NCBI GenBank assembly: GCA_958298945.1
Contig: OY282609.1
Location: forward strand, 33,267,212 to 33,331,211
From: Atherix ibis
Lineage: Eukaryota; Arthropoda; Insecta; Diptera; Athericidae
Reading direction: 5' to 3'
Length of the DNA stretch: 64,000 bases
In this document: positions 12,377-24,654 of the stretch, piece by piece
How positions within the stretch are numbered: position 1 is the stretch's first letter
How the letters are laid out: each line of letters starts with the position of its first letter
The notes under the pieces: generated by a model
Seen by the model: the letters and a program-made list of their open reading frames with translations, nothing else
Databases searched by the model: none
What the model was told of the DNA's origin: nothing
Made by a program: the position numbers and the translations under genes

Positions 12377-12802
12377 GACCTGGTACTTTTTAGCAATTTC
12401 ATTTTTTGAATTCTTGAATTCCATCTTCTTTCATACTCGTTATAAATAACATAACTAAATTTTATGTTGGTTGGTAAGCATTTTTCCGTTGATAATTGAA
12501 AAATATCAAATTTTGCAAATAAGAAAAAAAATTATAAAAAACTTAACCGATAAAAATGAAAAATTTTTGGAAATTTTTAATACTGATTTTCAAGCTTAAA
12601 TGATAACCCATTGTTATTTTTTATTTTTTTGAAATTAAAGTTAATTTACTATCAATAATTTAATCACTGATTTTGTACTAAAGCACTGAAATCCTATGCT
12701 GGTACGGTGAAGAGTACCTAGTACTGGTTGAAAATGTAAAAAATTTTGTATGAAAATAGTTTTGGAAATTGAATAAAAACACTATTACTTGTTTACAATT
12801 TG

Positions 12803-12870
12803 TAACGTAAAATCTAAAAAACACTATTGGTAACGTAAAATCTAAAAAACACTATTGGTAACGTAAAATC
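12803..12870. repeat. 28-bp tandem repeat, 2.4 copies
   Basis: The unit starts TAACGTAAAATCTAAAAAAC and ends CACTATTGG. Copies run at 12,803-12,830 and 12,831-12,858, with a partial third to about 12,870. The first two copies are identical, which suggests recent duplication. Confidence 0.85.
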
Positions 12871-14193
12871 GGAAAAATGTGTCCATAAATTTACCAGAAA
12901 TTTCCAGATTTTTTGTAATTTTCCTCAGGTTTTGATGTCCATTTTCAAGTACTTATCTAAGAGACACAAAAACTGTAAGGAAACTAAAAATCAATACAAT
13001 AGATGGCGTGGTCGCTGTAATATTTTATTTTGTCATTAAGCAGAGAAGTTGGGATTTTATACGTTAGCAGTTTCGGATTTTTGTGACCGTTAGTTTTTGA
13101 GAAAATGGCGTCTGAAAATTAACAATTTTTTTAAAAATTGTCTATGTTTGACCTTATAAAAATGTTAGTTATAGTATGACTTTCTAAACTGTTTCTGAGT
13201 TATTAGATATTACTTCTACTTAGCTTTCAGATGATACCAAATCATATTCTAACGGTAAGTATCCAAAAACTTAATTTTAAAAAGATGTTTTTTTTTTAAA
13301 TTTAAAAAGTTGATTTTTTTTTAAAGTCCTGGAGATGTCCTAGATCCTTGATATGTTTAGATTAGTAAATAGTTCTTTGTAGAAGCTATTAGGGAAAAAT
13401 AGTTTAAAAATCAAGCGGGGGATACTTGACCTAGCTATGGCTGGTTGAAGTTGATCGATTTTCGAGCAGTTTTCGGCCTTTAACTCGAAAAGGACATTCT
13501 CGGCAGACTCTGGATCAGATTCCGACAAAGGGGCGACGAAAGATCTTTCGTTTGAGGTACCGCTCATTTTGATCAAAGCAAAAAAAAATTTTGACCCCTT
13601 CAAATTTTGACGTCGCCCCTTGAATAAAAAAAAATGGCTCGCACAGGCTCATTTTTGCTTGTAGCGGATGTTGCGCTGCTGCTGTGCTGCAAAGTAATCG
13701 TCTTCGGTCGTCGTCAGGTCAATCACAAACCATCACGTTGCGTCGTCCCTCAAAATTTGTTTTTCCCACTTGGCGAGTTGAAAATTTTCGATGCGGGCAA
13801 ACCCCCTGCCAAGCACTATCTACACCTGCGCTTGCTTAACCTTGTTAATTAGTTCGACCACGTAATTGACTCGGATAAACACCTTGTTGTGTACAATTGA
13901 TCAGAATTTATACTTAAGCTACACTTGACTTAGATTTTGATGGCAAATTTTCCATTTCGAATTGGAATCTTGTTGAATTGACTTTTGTTGCTTGGTTGTT
14001 GACTGCGAAAATTGTTTGTTGATTGAATATTTCTAAAATCCTCCGGGAAGGATCGGAGGTAAAGAATAGCCCTGTAATGACATAAAAAAGGGGAAGTGAA
14101 AAGAAATAAAATGATGATCAAAGGGCAGAATGGGGATTAGGAGGGTAGTTTATAATTGGACAATTCAGGACGATATGTATTCCAACAGGACAG
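12871..14193. other. Intergenic DNA with a GC-richer unidentified block at 13,430-13,850
   Basis: Most is AT-rich and featureless. The block at about 13,430-13,850 has higher GC and open frames on both strands (minus 13,340-13,603, containing MSGTSNERSFVAPLSESDPE; plus 13,634-13,852). I do not recognise either product. The base composition resembles the transposon blocks, so a repeat fragment is the likeliest reading. Confidence 0.3.
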
Positions 14194-14505
14194 CCAAACC
14201 GCCTGAGCAGATGGATGAGCAAGCGTCTGGCGAGGTTTGGTTGCCCTTTAGTGCGCGCGAGAGTACACGTACGCGCATTGAAACTACTTTCCAAACACTT
14301 TTGCTGGAGCGGCCGATGTTTGTTTTTGCTAACGCGTCCGCTCGCTGGTCTCCGGTGATAAGGAAATGGAAATCGCACAGAAAGTAAAGCGGTAAAAGGT
14401 AGGTAAAGGTAATTAGCAAATGACCATGCTGCTGCTGCAGTGGGAATTCAAACCCACGACCACTTGGATGGTTGTCCAGTCGAGGAGTACGCTATCGACT
14501 AGCTG
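14194..14505 (-). mobile_element. tRNA-derived SINE, copy 1 (diverged)
   Basis: Read on the minus strand, the head has a tRNA-like A-box region (CTAGTCGATAGCG) and a B-box region (GTCGTGGGTTTGAATTCCCAC) near 14,440-14,460. A body follows and ends in the shared tail block (GCCTGAGCAGATGGATG in plus, about 14,202-14,218). It carries extra internal sequence (14,240-14,390) that the other copies lack. Confidence 0.6.
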
Positions 14506-14520
14506 AGTTTGTTTGTTTGT

Positions 14521-14728
14521 TTTGTTAACGGGCCCACCAGACCTCGCCAGACGCTCTATTGCATCCATCTGCTCAGGCGATCTGATGGTCCGAAAGGGAA
14601 GGATAAGAAATAAGGAAATGACAGTCTAGTGGTGAGGAATTAGCGTAGGGACCATATTGCTGCAAATGGGATTCGAACCGACGACCCTCTGGGCTGGTAG
14701 TCCAGCACGCTATCGACTGTGCTACCAT
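14521..14728 (-). mobile_element. tRNA-derived SINE, copy 2
   Basis: The minus strand begins GGTAGCACAGTCGATAGCGTG, a Pol III A-box-like segment. A B-box, GGTTCGAATCC, follows at about 14,667-14,677. The tail block CTGAGCAGATGGATGC comes next, and the end is CGGGCCCGTTAACAAAA. The order (tRNA-related head, unrelated body, short tail) is that of a SINE and not of a functional tRNA. Confidence 0.75.
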
Positions 14729-14740
14729 ACCATACCATAT

Positions 14741-14996
14741 TTTGTTAACGGGCCACCAGACCTCGCCAGACGCTTTCGCATCCATCTGCTCAAGCGGTCT
14801 GATGGTCCGACCCAGCTATCAGTAGTCTGATGGTTCGGTAGCGAAACGGAAAGGATAAGGGAATGGAAGGAAGTAGAAAAGAAAGTAAAGCGGTGAGGTA
14901 AATTAGCGTAGGACCATGCTGCTATAGTGGGACTCGAACCCACGACCCTTTGGCTGGTAGTCCCAGCACGCTATTGACTATGCTACCGGGGCCGGC
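14741..14996 (-). mobile_element. tRNA-derived SINE, copy 3
   Basis: Same structure as the neighbouring copy. The head carries the A-box-like GTAGCATAGTCAATAGCGTG and the B-box GGTTCGAGTCC near 14,934-14,944. The body CACCGCTTTACTTTC and the tail GGTGGCCCGTTAACAAAA follow. It is joined almost directly to copy 2. Confidence 0.78.
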
Positions 14997-15000
14997 CTGT

Positions 15001-15246
15001 GCTACCATACCATATTTTGTTTCGGGCCCACCAGGCCAGAAGCTTTCGCATCCATCTGCTCAGGCGGTCTTGATTGTCCGACCCAGCTATCAGTGGTCTG
15101 ATGGTCTGGTAGGGAAAGGGAAAGGATAAGGGAATGGAAGTAGAATAGAAAGTAAAGCGGTGAGGTAAATTAGCGTAGGACCATGCTGCTACAGTGGGAT
15201 TCAAACCCACGACCCTTTGGCTGGACTGTGCTACCTGGGCCGGCTC
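15001..15246 (-). mobile_element. tRNA-derived SINE, copy 4
   Basis: The B-box region GGGTTTGAATCCCAC is at about 15,195-15,209, and part of the head is deleted (GTAGCACAG joined directly to CCAGCC). The tail lacks the GTTAAC motif of copies 2 and 3 and reads GGGCCCGAAACAAAA in the minus direction. Confidence 0.75.
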
Positions 15247-18200
15247 AGCTGAACCAGCAATTTTTGACTTTCACAGTTGGCCAAATCATGTACTAAAGCT
15301 GCTGCTTACAAGTAAGAATTTTGGACAGAATCCAATTGGTTCCTATCAGAACCTCTCTAAAGGAGTTTAGAAGCTGTTTTTTCTCTTTTATTGTCTTTTC
15401 CCACATTTTCTTTTTTTCTCAATGAAAAGAATTTTATTTTTGGTTCTGAAAAGAACCGTAGTTTTTTTTCTTCTATTTTATTTTTGTTATTATTTTATTA
15501 AATTAATTTTATTTTTAATTACATTTTTTTTTATAAAAAAGTTCTCCGAACTGAACAGAAAGCATAATCAGAGGGTAAAAAAAACTTGTTAAATGTTTCC
15601 TATTTTACGAATTCATTCGTAACAATCACTTTAATCAATTGTTAATAATTTTATAATTTTCGGCACTAAAAAGTGCTTTTTTGTGTAATTATTAGCCAAT
15701 AAATTCGAATGGAATAAATAAAAATGCAAACATTTTTATAGTAACAAATTTTTATTTTTTTTTAATTTTTCAACAATTTCACAATAAATAATGTAGTTTT
15801 TTTTTATTTTTTATTCAGAAGGCAGCAATGCACAAATAACTTTATCTGTTTTTGTTTGTTTTGTTTGTTTATTTTATTTGAATTTTAATCGGACAGAATC
15901 TTTCTTTTTAGGATAAAAGACCTGTTGCGATGGCGACGTTGATGGTACGACGCGATTGCAATTGTGGCAGGGAAGTATGGATACGGAAAAGGGTGTAGTA
16001 ATTTTAAGGTAGTATGTGAACAAAAAAATGGTGATGTTAAAAAAATACAATTTTTGTCTTTGAGTATGCATCCCTTTTTTTGAATTGTGTAGCATTTGCA
16101 TAATTTCTTTCTATGTCATATATGTGTGCGTGTGTGAATTGAAATTGTATTGTTGTCATTATTTTACATTTCATTTTTTAAGGCATTTTCTTTCACTTAT
16201 ATTTCTACCAACAACAAAAAAAAGTAAAAAGAAAAAAAGAAAGCAAACATTTTCTTTTCTTCTTTTTTATACAATTTGTTTTATTCTTTCTTGAATCAAT
16301 ACACACACTCACTGTGCTTTGCTATTTGTAACAAATAAAATTTTCTTTCATTCAAAATTAATTAATTAATGGATTTATTAAGGAAAAAAATCTCCTTTTA
16401 TTATAATTTTAATTCTATACTAAATGATATTCACTATCCGAAATTTCAATCTGACATACTTCAATAAAATTTATACGATTTTTGCTTAAGTGCTGCTATG
16501 TACATCCTTGCATTTGTAAGATTTTTAGCTTGGCGGAAACGTGGGTGTGGTGTTTTTTTTTTTGTTATTATATTTACTGTGCTTTATGTTCGATTGGGTG
16601 GTTACTGTTTTTTTCACATTTTTTTCTCTAGCATAAAAATTGTTTTTAAAATAAATAATAATTACACTTATGCCGATATAATTTTATCTTATATTATTAT
16701 TATAAATATTATATTTGTATTCCAATTTTTTTTTTTCGAATTATCTGAATTTATTTTTGTTCTCTTTATTCTTTCATATAAATAATATCAATTAAATAAT
16801 ATTAATTACTGGTAAAAATTAAAATTTTGAAGAAATTTTTCATATATTTTTTTTGGGTGATTAGATTTTCATCTTGTTGTGAATTTTATTCAAATAATAG
16901 CATTTCATATTTAATTAGTTAGTTAATAATAATAATAAAGGAAAACTAATAAAACTAACAGAAAACCCATTCGAGATAAGGAAATAAGAAGAAGAGAAAT
17001 TTTAGTGAGAGAAATAAAATGACTTTGTTGTTTTTGCCAAAATACAAAATATGAAATGAAAAAGAGATTTCATCTCTTTTCAGCATACGAATTTCACAAT
17101 TGCATCTTCCTACTTTGATCTCTTCTTCAGTTTCTCAATTTGCTCATGTTCAATATGAAAATACATCTCTTTTAATTGTTTCTTCTGTTTATTCTATTAC
17201 AACTACTCTATATTCATTCTCCTTTTGAAATATGTTCTAGTACTTTTTCCGTCGATTTTTGCATTTTTCCTTTTTCTCTCTCTGTCTCAATACTTTTATA
17301 CTGTTTCAATTATTTTATTTTATCTTCTTTTTTCTTCAATTTCTTTTCCATTTAAAATATAAATAAATGAATTATAATGGAATGTTTAAAATGTTTGATA
17401 TTTTCTATATTTCTTCTGCTTTTTATGATTCATTAGTATTAGTAGTAATTGAGTAGCAGAATAATTTTTTCTTAAAAATTCAAAACAGAAAAAAAAAAAC
17501 TATAGTTAATTTTTATGAAATTGATAAAATATTTTTTATTATTATTTTTGTTTGTAATAAAAAAAAAATAATTTTTAAATTTAATTTTAATATGATGAGA
17601 AATTTTAATTTGGAGATCACAATATAAGTGATATATATTGTAAATAAAATATATTTTTTTTAATACAGTATTCGCGGAACTGGTTGAAAGTTGATTGCAG
17701 CCATGTTGGATTTTCTTTTTCGAATGAATTGCTACACAGTGGAGGAGAGCGTTGAAAGGGTTAAATTCAAAGTTTTGGTAAAAGTAAATAACTTTTTCAA
17801 GGCGTACTCCATTTTTGGCTCAACAACTTCGTAAACAAGTCAATTATCGTAATTTAGACGAATATAAATCATAATGAAATTCATCAGAGGTCGATTTATT
17901 CTGCACAAATAACTAACTGAAGTATACTTTTGGAAGGGGGCTTAATTAGTCGTTATATCTTTAAGAATGATCTATAAATGATGATTGTTAAAAACAGATC
18001 ATTCGGAATTTTCTCTATTCGAAATTTGTGAAAAAAAGCATTTCACCTTGAATTATTGTAGAAAAAAAGAAAGGGTGGAGTTTTTCAAAAAGTTTAAGCA
18101 AAAATTTACACACATGCTAGAATAAAATATTGTATTAAATGTATTGTATTTTGTTATAAAAAAAAACCTGTAATCAAGAGCCAAATGTATTAAAACAGAA

Positions 18201-18459
18201 AACGAAAATATTGATATCACAAAATTATAGACTATATCAATATTGAAAATAAATTTTATTAATTTTAGTTTGGAATAAAATTAATTAAAATTATACACGA
18301 AAAGCGTTAATTAACGACAGCAATGCTTTTTTGTTGTTGTTGGTGTTGTAAGGTTTTTGGGACAAGAGCCAGAGACCATTCTATAGCGACATGATGGCAT
18401 TGCCAGTTTCCCTAATGAAACTGGTCGTACGTAAGTTGAGAATAGCAATTAAAAGTGGT
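15247..18459. other. AT-rich intergenic DNA, no gene recognised
   Basis: About 3.2 kb with long T and A runs. Short open frames (15,874-16,101 minus; 16,085-16,294 and 16,498-16,785 plus) have biased Phe/Ile/Lys content and no recognisable domain. The GC-richer patch at 17,650-17,830 and the text at 18,330-18,440 may be further retroelement debris. I cannot support a gene. Confidence 0.4.
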
Positions 18460-19330
18460 TAAATTTTATATGTTTTAGAAAATTAAGGGTCGGACTTCGG
18501 AGGGATTGGGTCCACAATCGAAGAAGTCCTATTTAAAAAGAAATTCTCGGTTAAATGGCATTCATTTAAAATATGGGGAACAGTTCAGGTCCACAGAAAT
18601 GTAATGAAGGAGGACCCCAGGTCAGTTGTTGCCGATCCGTGTGGTATACCATTTTGTACCGCCACGATCTTGAGACCATTTGGGTAACTCCATGTTACGT
18701 GTAGGTTACTCTAATGAATTTGGTCGATGGTAATTTAGAGGGAAAAATTAGACATTGTTAAATTATGTAGAGCAAATTAAGATGTTTAAGAAGGTTAAAT
18801 GTTTTAGAAAATTAAGGGTTGGACTTGGGAGAGCCGTTTTGGGTCCACAATCGAAGAAGTCCTATTCAAAAAGAAATTCTCGGTTAAATGGTATTCATTT
18901 AAAATATGGTGAACGGTTCAGCTTCACAGAAACGTAATGAAGGAGGACCCCAGATCAGTTGTTGCCGATCCTTGTGGTATGGCCGATCCAGATTCTGAGA
19001 AGTTTTCTGTACTTCACCATTTTGTACCGCCACGATCTTGAGGCCATTTGGGTGACTCCATGTTACGTGTAGGTTACTCTAATGAATTTAGTCGATGGTA
19101 ATTAAGAGGGGAAAATCAGGCACTGTTAAATTCTGTAGTGCAAATTAAGATGTTTATGAAGGTTAAATATAGGGCTTGATAATAGAATTGTAGGATATAG
19201 GAATTCGACAATGGAAGGAGTCCTTCCTATTAAAAAAGAAATTCTGGGTTAATTGGCATTCATTTAAAATATGGCGAATGGTAAGTTCAGCTCCACAGAA
19301 ATGGCATGAAGAGTAAGTGTGAGAATTTCG
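18460..19330 (-). mobile_element. Tandemly duplicated 3' end of a non-LTR retrotransposon
   Basis: Two copies of a 330-370 bp unit (about 18,460-18,790 and 18,794-19,150) share blocks such as AAATTAAGGGT, GAAGAAGTCCTATT and CCGCCACGATCTTGA. A partial third follows to about 19,330. On the minus strand the second copy reads IWIGHTTRIGNN, which matches the RIGHTRITN block that follows RNase H in ORF2 of many insect non-LTR elements. All copies carry stops. Duplication of only the 3' end fits repeated 5'-truncated insertion or slippage. Confidence 0.6.
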
Positions 19331-19720
19331 GGTAGGTTGTTGAGTAGACTGGTTTAGTGGTGTCAGGACAATGTGTGGAAAGAAATCTTCCCACTGTCGG
19401 ACCAGTCTATTTATTTACGAATGGCTACAGACGCTAAATGCCATTTGCTTAACAGGCAGAGGAAGTTTAGAAAGCCTCTTACGCCAAAAAGTCAGACAAT
19501 TCATTACCCCAGACTCCAATATGACCGAGAACCCAATACAACTCGACATTTCGATTCTTTACCAGATTGCGACGAATCACATTGAACATCTGATCAGTTG
19601 ATCATCCGTAAAATAGCTATTTTCCTGTTGATTTAGAGGTTGATCGTATTCTCTACAGCCATTTTAATCGCCCACAACTCGACTGCGCTGCTTTTTTATT
19701 CATTGGAAATATGGATAGGG
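19331..19720 (-). pseudogene. Non-LTR retrotransposon RNase H fragment
   Basis: On the minus strand, about 19,650-19,705, the translation SSAVELWAIKMAVENTINL matches the region around the conserved Glu of RNase H in ORF2. The order (RNase H at higher coordinates, RIGHT block lower) agrees with the duplicated 3' ends next to it. Several stops are present. Confidence 0.5.
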
Positions 19721-21489
19721 CATTTAACTAGCCCTATAGTTACTATATCTTGCCTTCGTTTATTACAACTCCACCATTGTCATTTGACTAAATCACTATT
19801 ACGAGAACGTCAAAAATAGATAAGATATAGCAAAGATCGCTCAGCAGTGGCTCTAGCACATGAACATTTCGAAAATAATAATTTTTTTTTCCTCGAATAT
19901 ATTATTTTTCTTTAATAAATTCAAAGAACTTTTTTAATTATTTTAAATTTAAAGATTTAAAATAAAAACTACATTATTCATTTAAAATAAAATACTATGA
20001 ACGCCATTTCAGCATCTAGTGGCGGTAACCAGAAGCCTTTCGTTTCCTTTACAGACACAAAAAGGATACCGATAGTAAAAAAGGTCCCAACGTACTGTTA
20101 CTGACACTGTACTTTTATTAGAGTGAGTTGAAATATGACCAATATTGTAGCAAATTTTTCTATACAACTCTTCTTGGATCTATGGAAACATAAAAATTTG
20201 CTGATATTTGGAAACTTAACGAAGCGCAAACCAATTATCACTATTGCCAATATTATTTGAAATTGTGATTTTATTTAATAATTACTACTAAGAATCATTG
20301 AAGAAAATATATATTTTAAAAATTTACTAAATATTCTGAATTTCACTATTTCGAATTTTGTGTAAATTAATTTCGAATCTATTTCGAATTGGTATTAAGT
20401 TTTTGTTACTTTGGAATTTTGCTTAGTTAAGTTAGAAAATCAAATTTCGTGCTGTTTTGACATTGACGTGCCGTATTTTTCTCTCTAATGATCATACCGC
20501 CAATCGAATTCAATATGATTACGCACATCTCATACCGCCATAGAAAAAAGCCATAAAACAATATTTTTAATAAATAAAAAATGATTTTCAAACGACCAAT
20601 GTGCTTTTGGTTGTTAATAAGATTTTTTTTAAATACACCCCTTTGCCAATATATACATATGTACGCAACAATAAATACAGTTTTTTATAAATAAATTGAA
20701 ATAAAAATTTTAATAAATCAGTTTTTTCTTCTTTTGCTGTCTCTTTTATTTTATTCTCTTTTTATGTTCCTATTAAAAAAAAATAAATAAAAAAAACGCA
20801 TTCCCTGCCAATTTAAGAAAAAAACAACTTTTTTTTTACATTAAGTACATTATAACTACCAAACTCTACTATTCTTTAGGCATTGTGTATGAAGTTTTTT
20901 TACTTAACGAAACAAAACTACAAATGTTCGTTCTTTATTTAATAAATTTCTTTTTTAATTACTCAATTTTGAATTTGGAAATTTCACTATTCTAATATAA
21001 TTTATGATTAAATGCACACCACACTACATAACTAAATATTCTCCTTTTTAATTCAATACAATCAAAAAAATATTTCTTTAATTATTTTCAAGCCCTAATC
21101 AATTATTTATTTATGTTAAAAATATTCTAAACCTAATGATAAGATTCTTAATTTTTCTTCTTTTCTAAATGTTACTAGAAATTTCAAAATTATTTTGATA
21201 ATTTGATAATTTTATCTAAATTATTAAAAGATTTTTTTAATCTAAATCAAACAAAAATTTGGAATTTTTTATGTAGTCTCTTTGTTTTTTGTTTTTTTTT
21301 TTGAATGAAGTTAAAAGAGAAGTTTCGTTCAAAGATTCTTTAATTATTTCAATAAGTTTGTGTACGTTTTCGTTGAAATTGATTTATTGATTGAGAAGAA
21401 ATGTTAACGAAAATAGAATGGAAGGTTAAATTTAATTATTTTAATGGTCAGTAGAAGAAATGTAGATGCTTGAACAAAAAATTAATATA
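19721..21489. other. AT-rich intergenic DNA, no gene recognised
   Basis: No credible ORF, RNA gene or repeat family was recognised. The ATACCGCCA motif occurs twice, near 20,494 and 20,533, without a clear meaning. Confidence 0.4.
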
Positions 21490-22378
21490 CACGGTGTGTC
21501 TAAAAAATAACCGAACTTTGTATTTAAATAATACAACATGCAGCGCCATCTATTGAAATTTATATATCTATATTAGATACATTCATCCTCTTTCAAACGC
21601 ACCTAAATTCATGTAGATCGGATGACAGATGTGAAAGTTACAGCCATTTCAAAAAAAGAAAAAGTGTGCTAATGTTACAATACAAAAAAGAGCAACTATA
21701 AAATTGTGTGTTAAACTTGAAAAAAATTCGCTGAGACGAATTGATGGAAATAGTTTATATGAGTCGTACTCAAGTTTATGTGGTTTACACGATTTCAAAA
21801 TGGTCGTGAAGATTTAAATGACGACCTAATGGGCCAGGTCGTCCAGAAGCTAATAATTCTGCTGAATTGGTGGAAAAAGTCCTTGAAATCATTGGTAGCG
21901 ATACAAAATTTTACAACGAGAATGTTGGCTGAGGAATTAAATACGAGTAAAAACACTATTTGGAGAATTTTAACTGAAGATTTGCGTAAAAGAAAGCTCT
22001 GTGCGCGTTTTGTTCCACATGAATTAAATGAAGACCAAAAAAGTGAACGAATTTTTGATGAAAAAACGGATTTCTCTCATCAACCACCCTCCGTATTCGT
22101 CTGATTTATCACAATGTGACTATTTTCTATTTCCAAAACTGAAAACCAAGATGAAAGGAGCATTTTATGATGATATCCCAGTCATTTTTATTTTGTAACA
22201 TGAGCACACTGTTTCTTTTATTGAAATGGCTGTATACAACATGCAGCGCCATCTATTGAAAATTTACAACAGTAAAAAGATACAAGAGAAAATGTATCTT
22301 TTTAATGCTACAAATTTTCAATAGATGGCGCTGCATGCTGTATTATTTAAATACAAATTTCGGTTATGTTTGATACAG
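21490..22378 (+). mobile_element. Mariner derivative with long inverted ends and a transposase remnant
   Basis: The left end (about 21,500-21,569) and right end (about 22,312-22,375) are inverted copies of about 60 bp that share AACCGAA, TTTGTATTTAAATAATACA and GCAGCGCCATCTATTGAAA. The transposase remnant starts near 21,760 with SRTQVYVWFTRFQNGRED, continues with MLAEELNTSKNTIWRIL and FVPHELNEDQKSER, then jumps to PYSSDLSQCDYFLFPKLK (third Asp) after a frameshift. The first and second catalytic regions are deleted. A third copy of the subterminal repeat at about 22,235-22,265 makes the right end a hairpin. Confidence 0.82.
22232..22348. repeat. Large palindrome at the right end of the mariner derivative
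   Basis: ACATGCAGCGCCATCTATTG (22,235 on) pairs with CAATAGATGGCGCTGCATG (about 22,319-22,338). An inner pair, AAAAAGATAC with GTATCTTTTT, leaves only about 10 nt of loop. Overall it can fold into an imperfect hairpin of about 110 nt. Confidence 0.8.
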
Positions 22379-23510
22379 ATCGCGTGTTTGGATGAACTAA
22401 ATTGATACAAAATTTAAGATCTTTTAGGTATGAGCCCAGATTGTCTGCATCTATTCAAAATTATTATTTTGTTAAATACACTTTGAGAGTAAAATAGACT
22501 ACAGATTAAGACTGGATTAACTACAATCATCGTGGTTTTTTTGCACAAGACACCAATAGTTTTAAAATTTCACTTTTATTAGAATAGAAAATATAAAAAA
22601 AAAACTACCGATTGTTAAGAAGTTATATCTTCTTTTAATTAAGAATAAATTTACATAATTTTAGGTAGTAAATTTATTTATTGAAATGTATTTGATTAAA
22701 TTTATTAGAACATTTCCTAATTGTTAGTTGAACTAAAATTGATATGAAAAATGTCTCAAAAGAAAATCCCATAAAAAAAATAGAAATGAAATTTTAGTGC
22801 TTAATTTAGGAAATAAAATTCATTGAGGAAAATTAATTTAGAAAAATATTAATTTATCAATTCTATTTATCGTACAAAAAAAATATATATTCCCAATTAA
22901 TTTTCTTCAATTAATTAATTTCTATTTTCTTATTAAAATTGATTTATTTCTGTTTGCAATTTTTTCTATTATTAATTAATTTTTAAATTAGATAGAATAT
23001 GATAGTTAGGTTGATTACAATATAATTAAGAATTATTATAATTTTTGTTATATTTTAAACTTTAAATGTAATTATTGATTTTTTTTTTATAATTCAATTA
23101 TTCAAAATATTTTAATTAATTAACCGCCCGATTAAATTTAATTTCTTGTTACAGTACAGTAGTATGTATTTATGTATGGTAGGCGCTGTTCTTTTGTGTA
23201 TTTTCCTATAAGGATTATTTATTTATTCTTTTATCAAAAACTATTCTTTTTTTTCTGTTTGTTTGTGTTAAAAACTTTTTTTTTGTTTTTTCTTTTAAAC
23301 TAAGCAATTCTAAAATAATTTTATTAATAATGGCGAGCAAATATATTATAATTTATATATATTATTTGTTCTATTTCATTTTTATTTAATTTGGGTTTTT
23401 TTTTCTTTCTTTCTTTATTATTTCCTAATTCTATGCTTGGATTAAAGTAAATAAAATTTATATTTAATTAATATAGTGTAATTCACTTTCAATTATCATT
23501 ATAATTATCA

Positions 23511-23541
<31 letters not shown>

Positions 23542-24350
23542 ACTTTTCATTTAAAATATTCTATTTCAATTAAAATCTATGCACTTCAAATTCTAATATT
23601 TTATTTTTGTTTAGCTTAAAAATATACACAATTTTTTTTGTATTTTATTGATAATAATATTGTAGTTAAATTAATTTGTAATTTTTTTTTTTTGCATTTA
23701 TATTATAATTGATAAGATATATAGTATTATATTGTATGTATAAATATATGTATGCTTTTAAGCATTATGCCATGTATAGGTATTGTATATATATATATAC
23801 GAGATTATGTATATTATCTAATTTTATTATTATTATTATTTTGTAATGTCTATTTGTTTATTTTTGAATTTTCTTCTATTTCCTGTTTTATTTAATTAGT
23901 TTTAAAATATTTTTGTAATATATATATATATATATGTGTATTTATGTATATTTATTTATATATTGTTATTTTTATTTAATTTTCCTAAATTTTCGTCACA
24001 GCACAAATTCCATTTTAATTATTTTTTTTTTTTTTTTATTTATTTATTTAAAACATTTCCATAAAACTACACACTAAAAATCGACATCTATATTATATAC
24101 AAGTAAATATGCACGCAATTTTTATGTAAATATTATGTATGCGTATAGACAGGTATACACAATAACAGAGAGAGAGAGAGCGAGAGCGCAGTATTAATAA
24201 AAGGATGAAAAAAATTTCAATTTTACTTTTACGCTTGGTTTTTTTTGTTTTTTTTTTAGGGAAAAATGTTATAATAAATAATAATAAAACAAACAAACAA
24301 AATTCAAGATTTCCTATTTTTTTATTGTAATTATGCTGGGGTACACATGT
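22379..24350. other. AT-rich intergenic DNA with microsatellites
   Basis: No gene recognised. Simple repeats include ATT (about 23,514-23,540), TA (about 23,786-23,800 and 23,920-23,935) and GA (about 24,166-24,186, interrupted by C). Confidence 0.5.
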
Positions 24351-24654
24351 GGTATTGATACCACGAACACACAGATACTATGTAGAATACTACCCCCCCT
24401 GACACACAGCCGTTCATGGTCTAGTTTGACATTTCGACTTTGGTATTTTGGCGGCTAACAAAATGACCGATTTTTTATCATTGAATTTAAGCTATTAATT
24501 ACTTTCCAATAGATTGGAAAGTGCAAATAATATTTTAAAAACTACGAGCAATCAAAAGTCGTAGAAAATAATGCTATGTACGAGTATGTGTGACTGTCAG
24601 CGCAATTTTCTTTTTTCTTAAAAAAATTGAGAAATCGCAACAGCCATGAGTGAA

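Noticed and set aside
14667..14677. Internal Pol III B-box GGTTCGAATCC as a possible functional tRNA gene
   Set aside because: The head does not fold into a cloverleaf with a complete acceptor stem, and the same sequence recurs with a non-tRNA body and tail; it fits a SINE.
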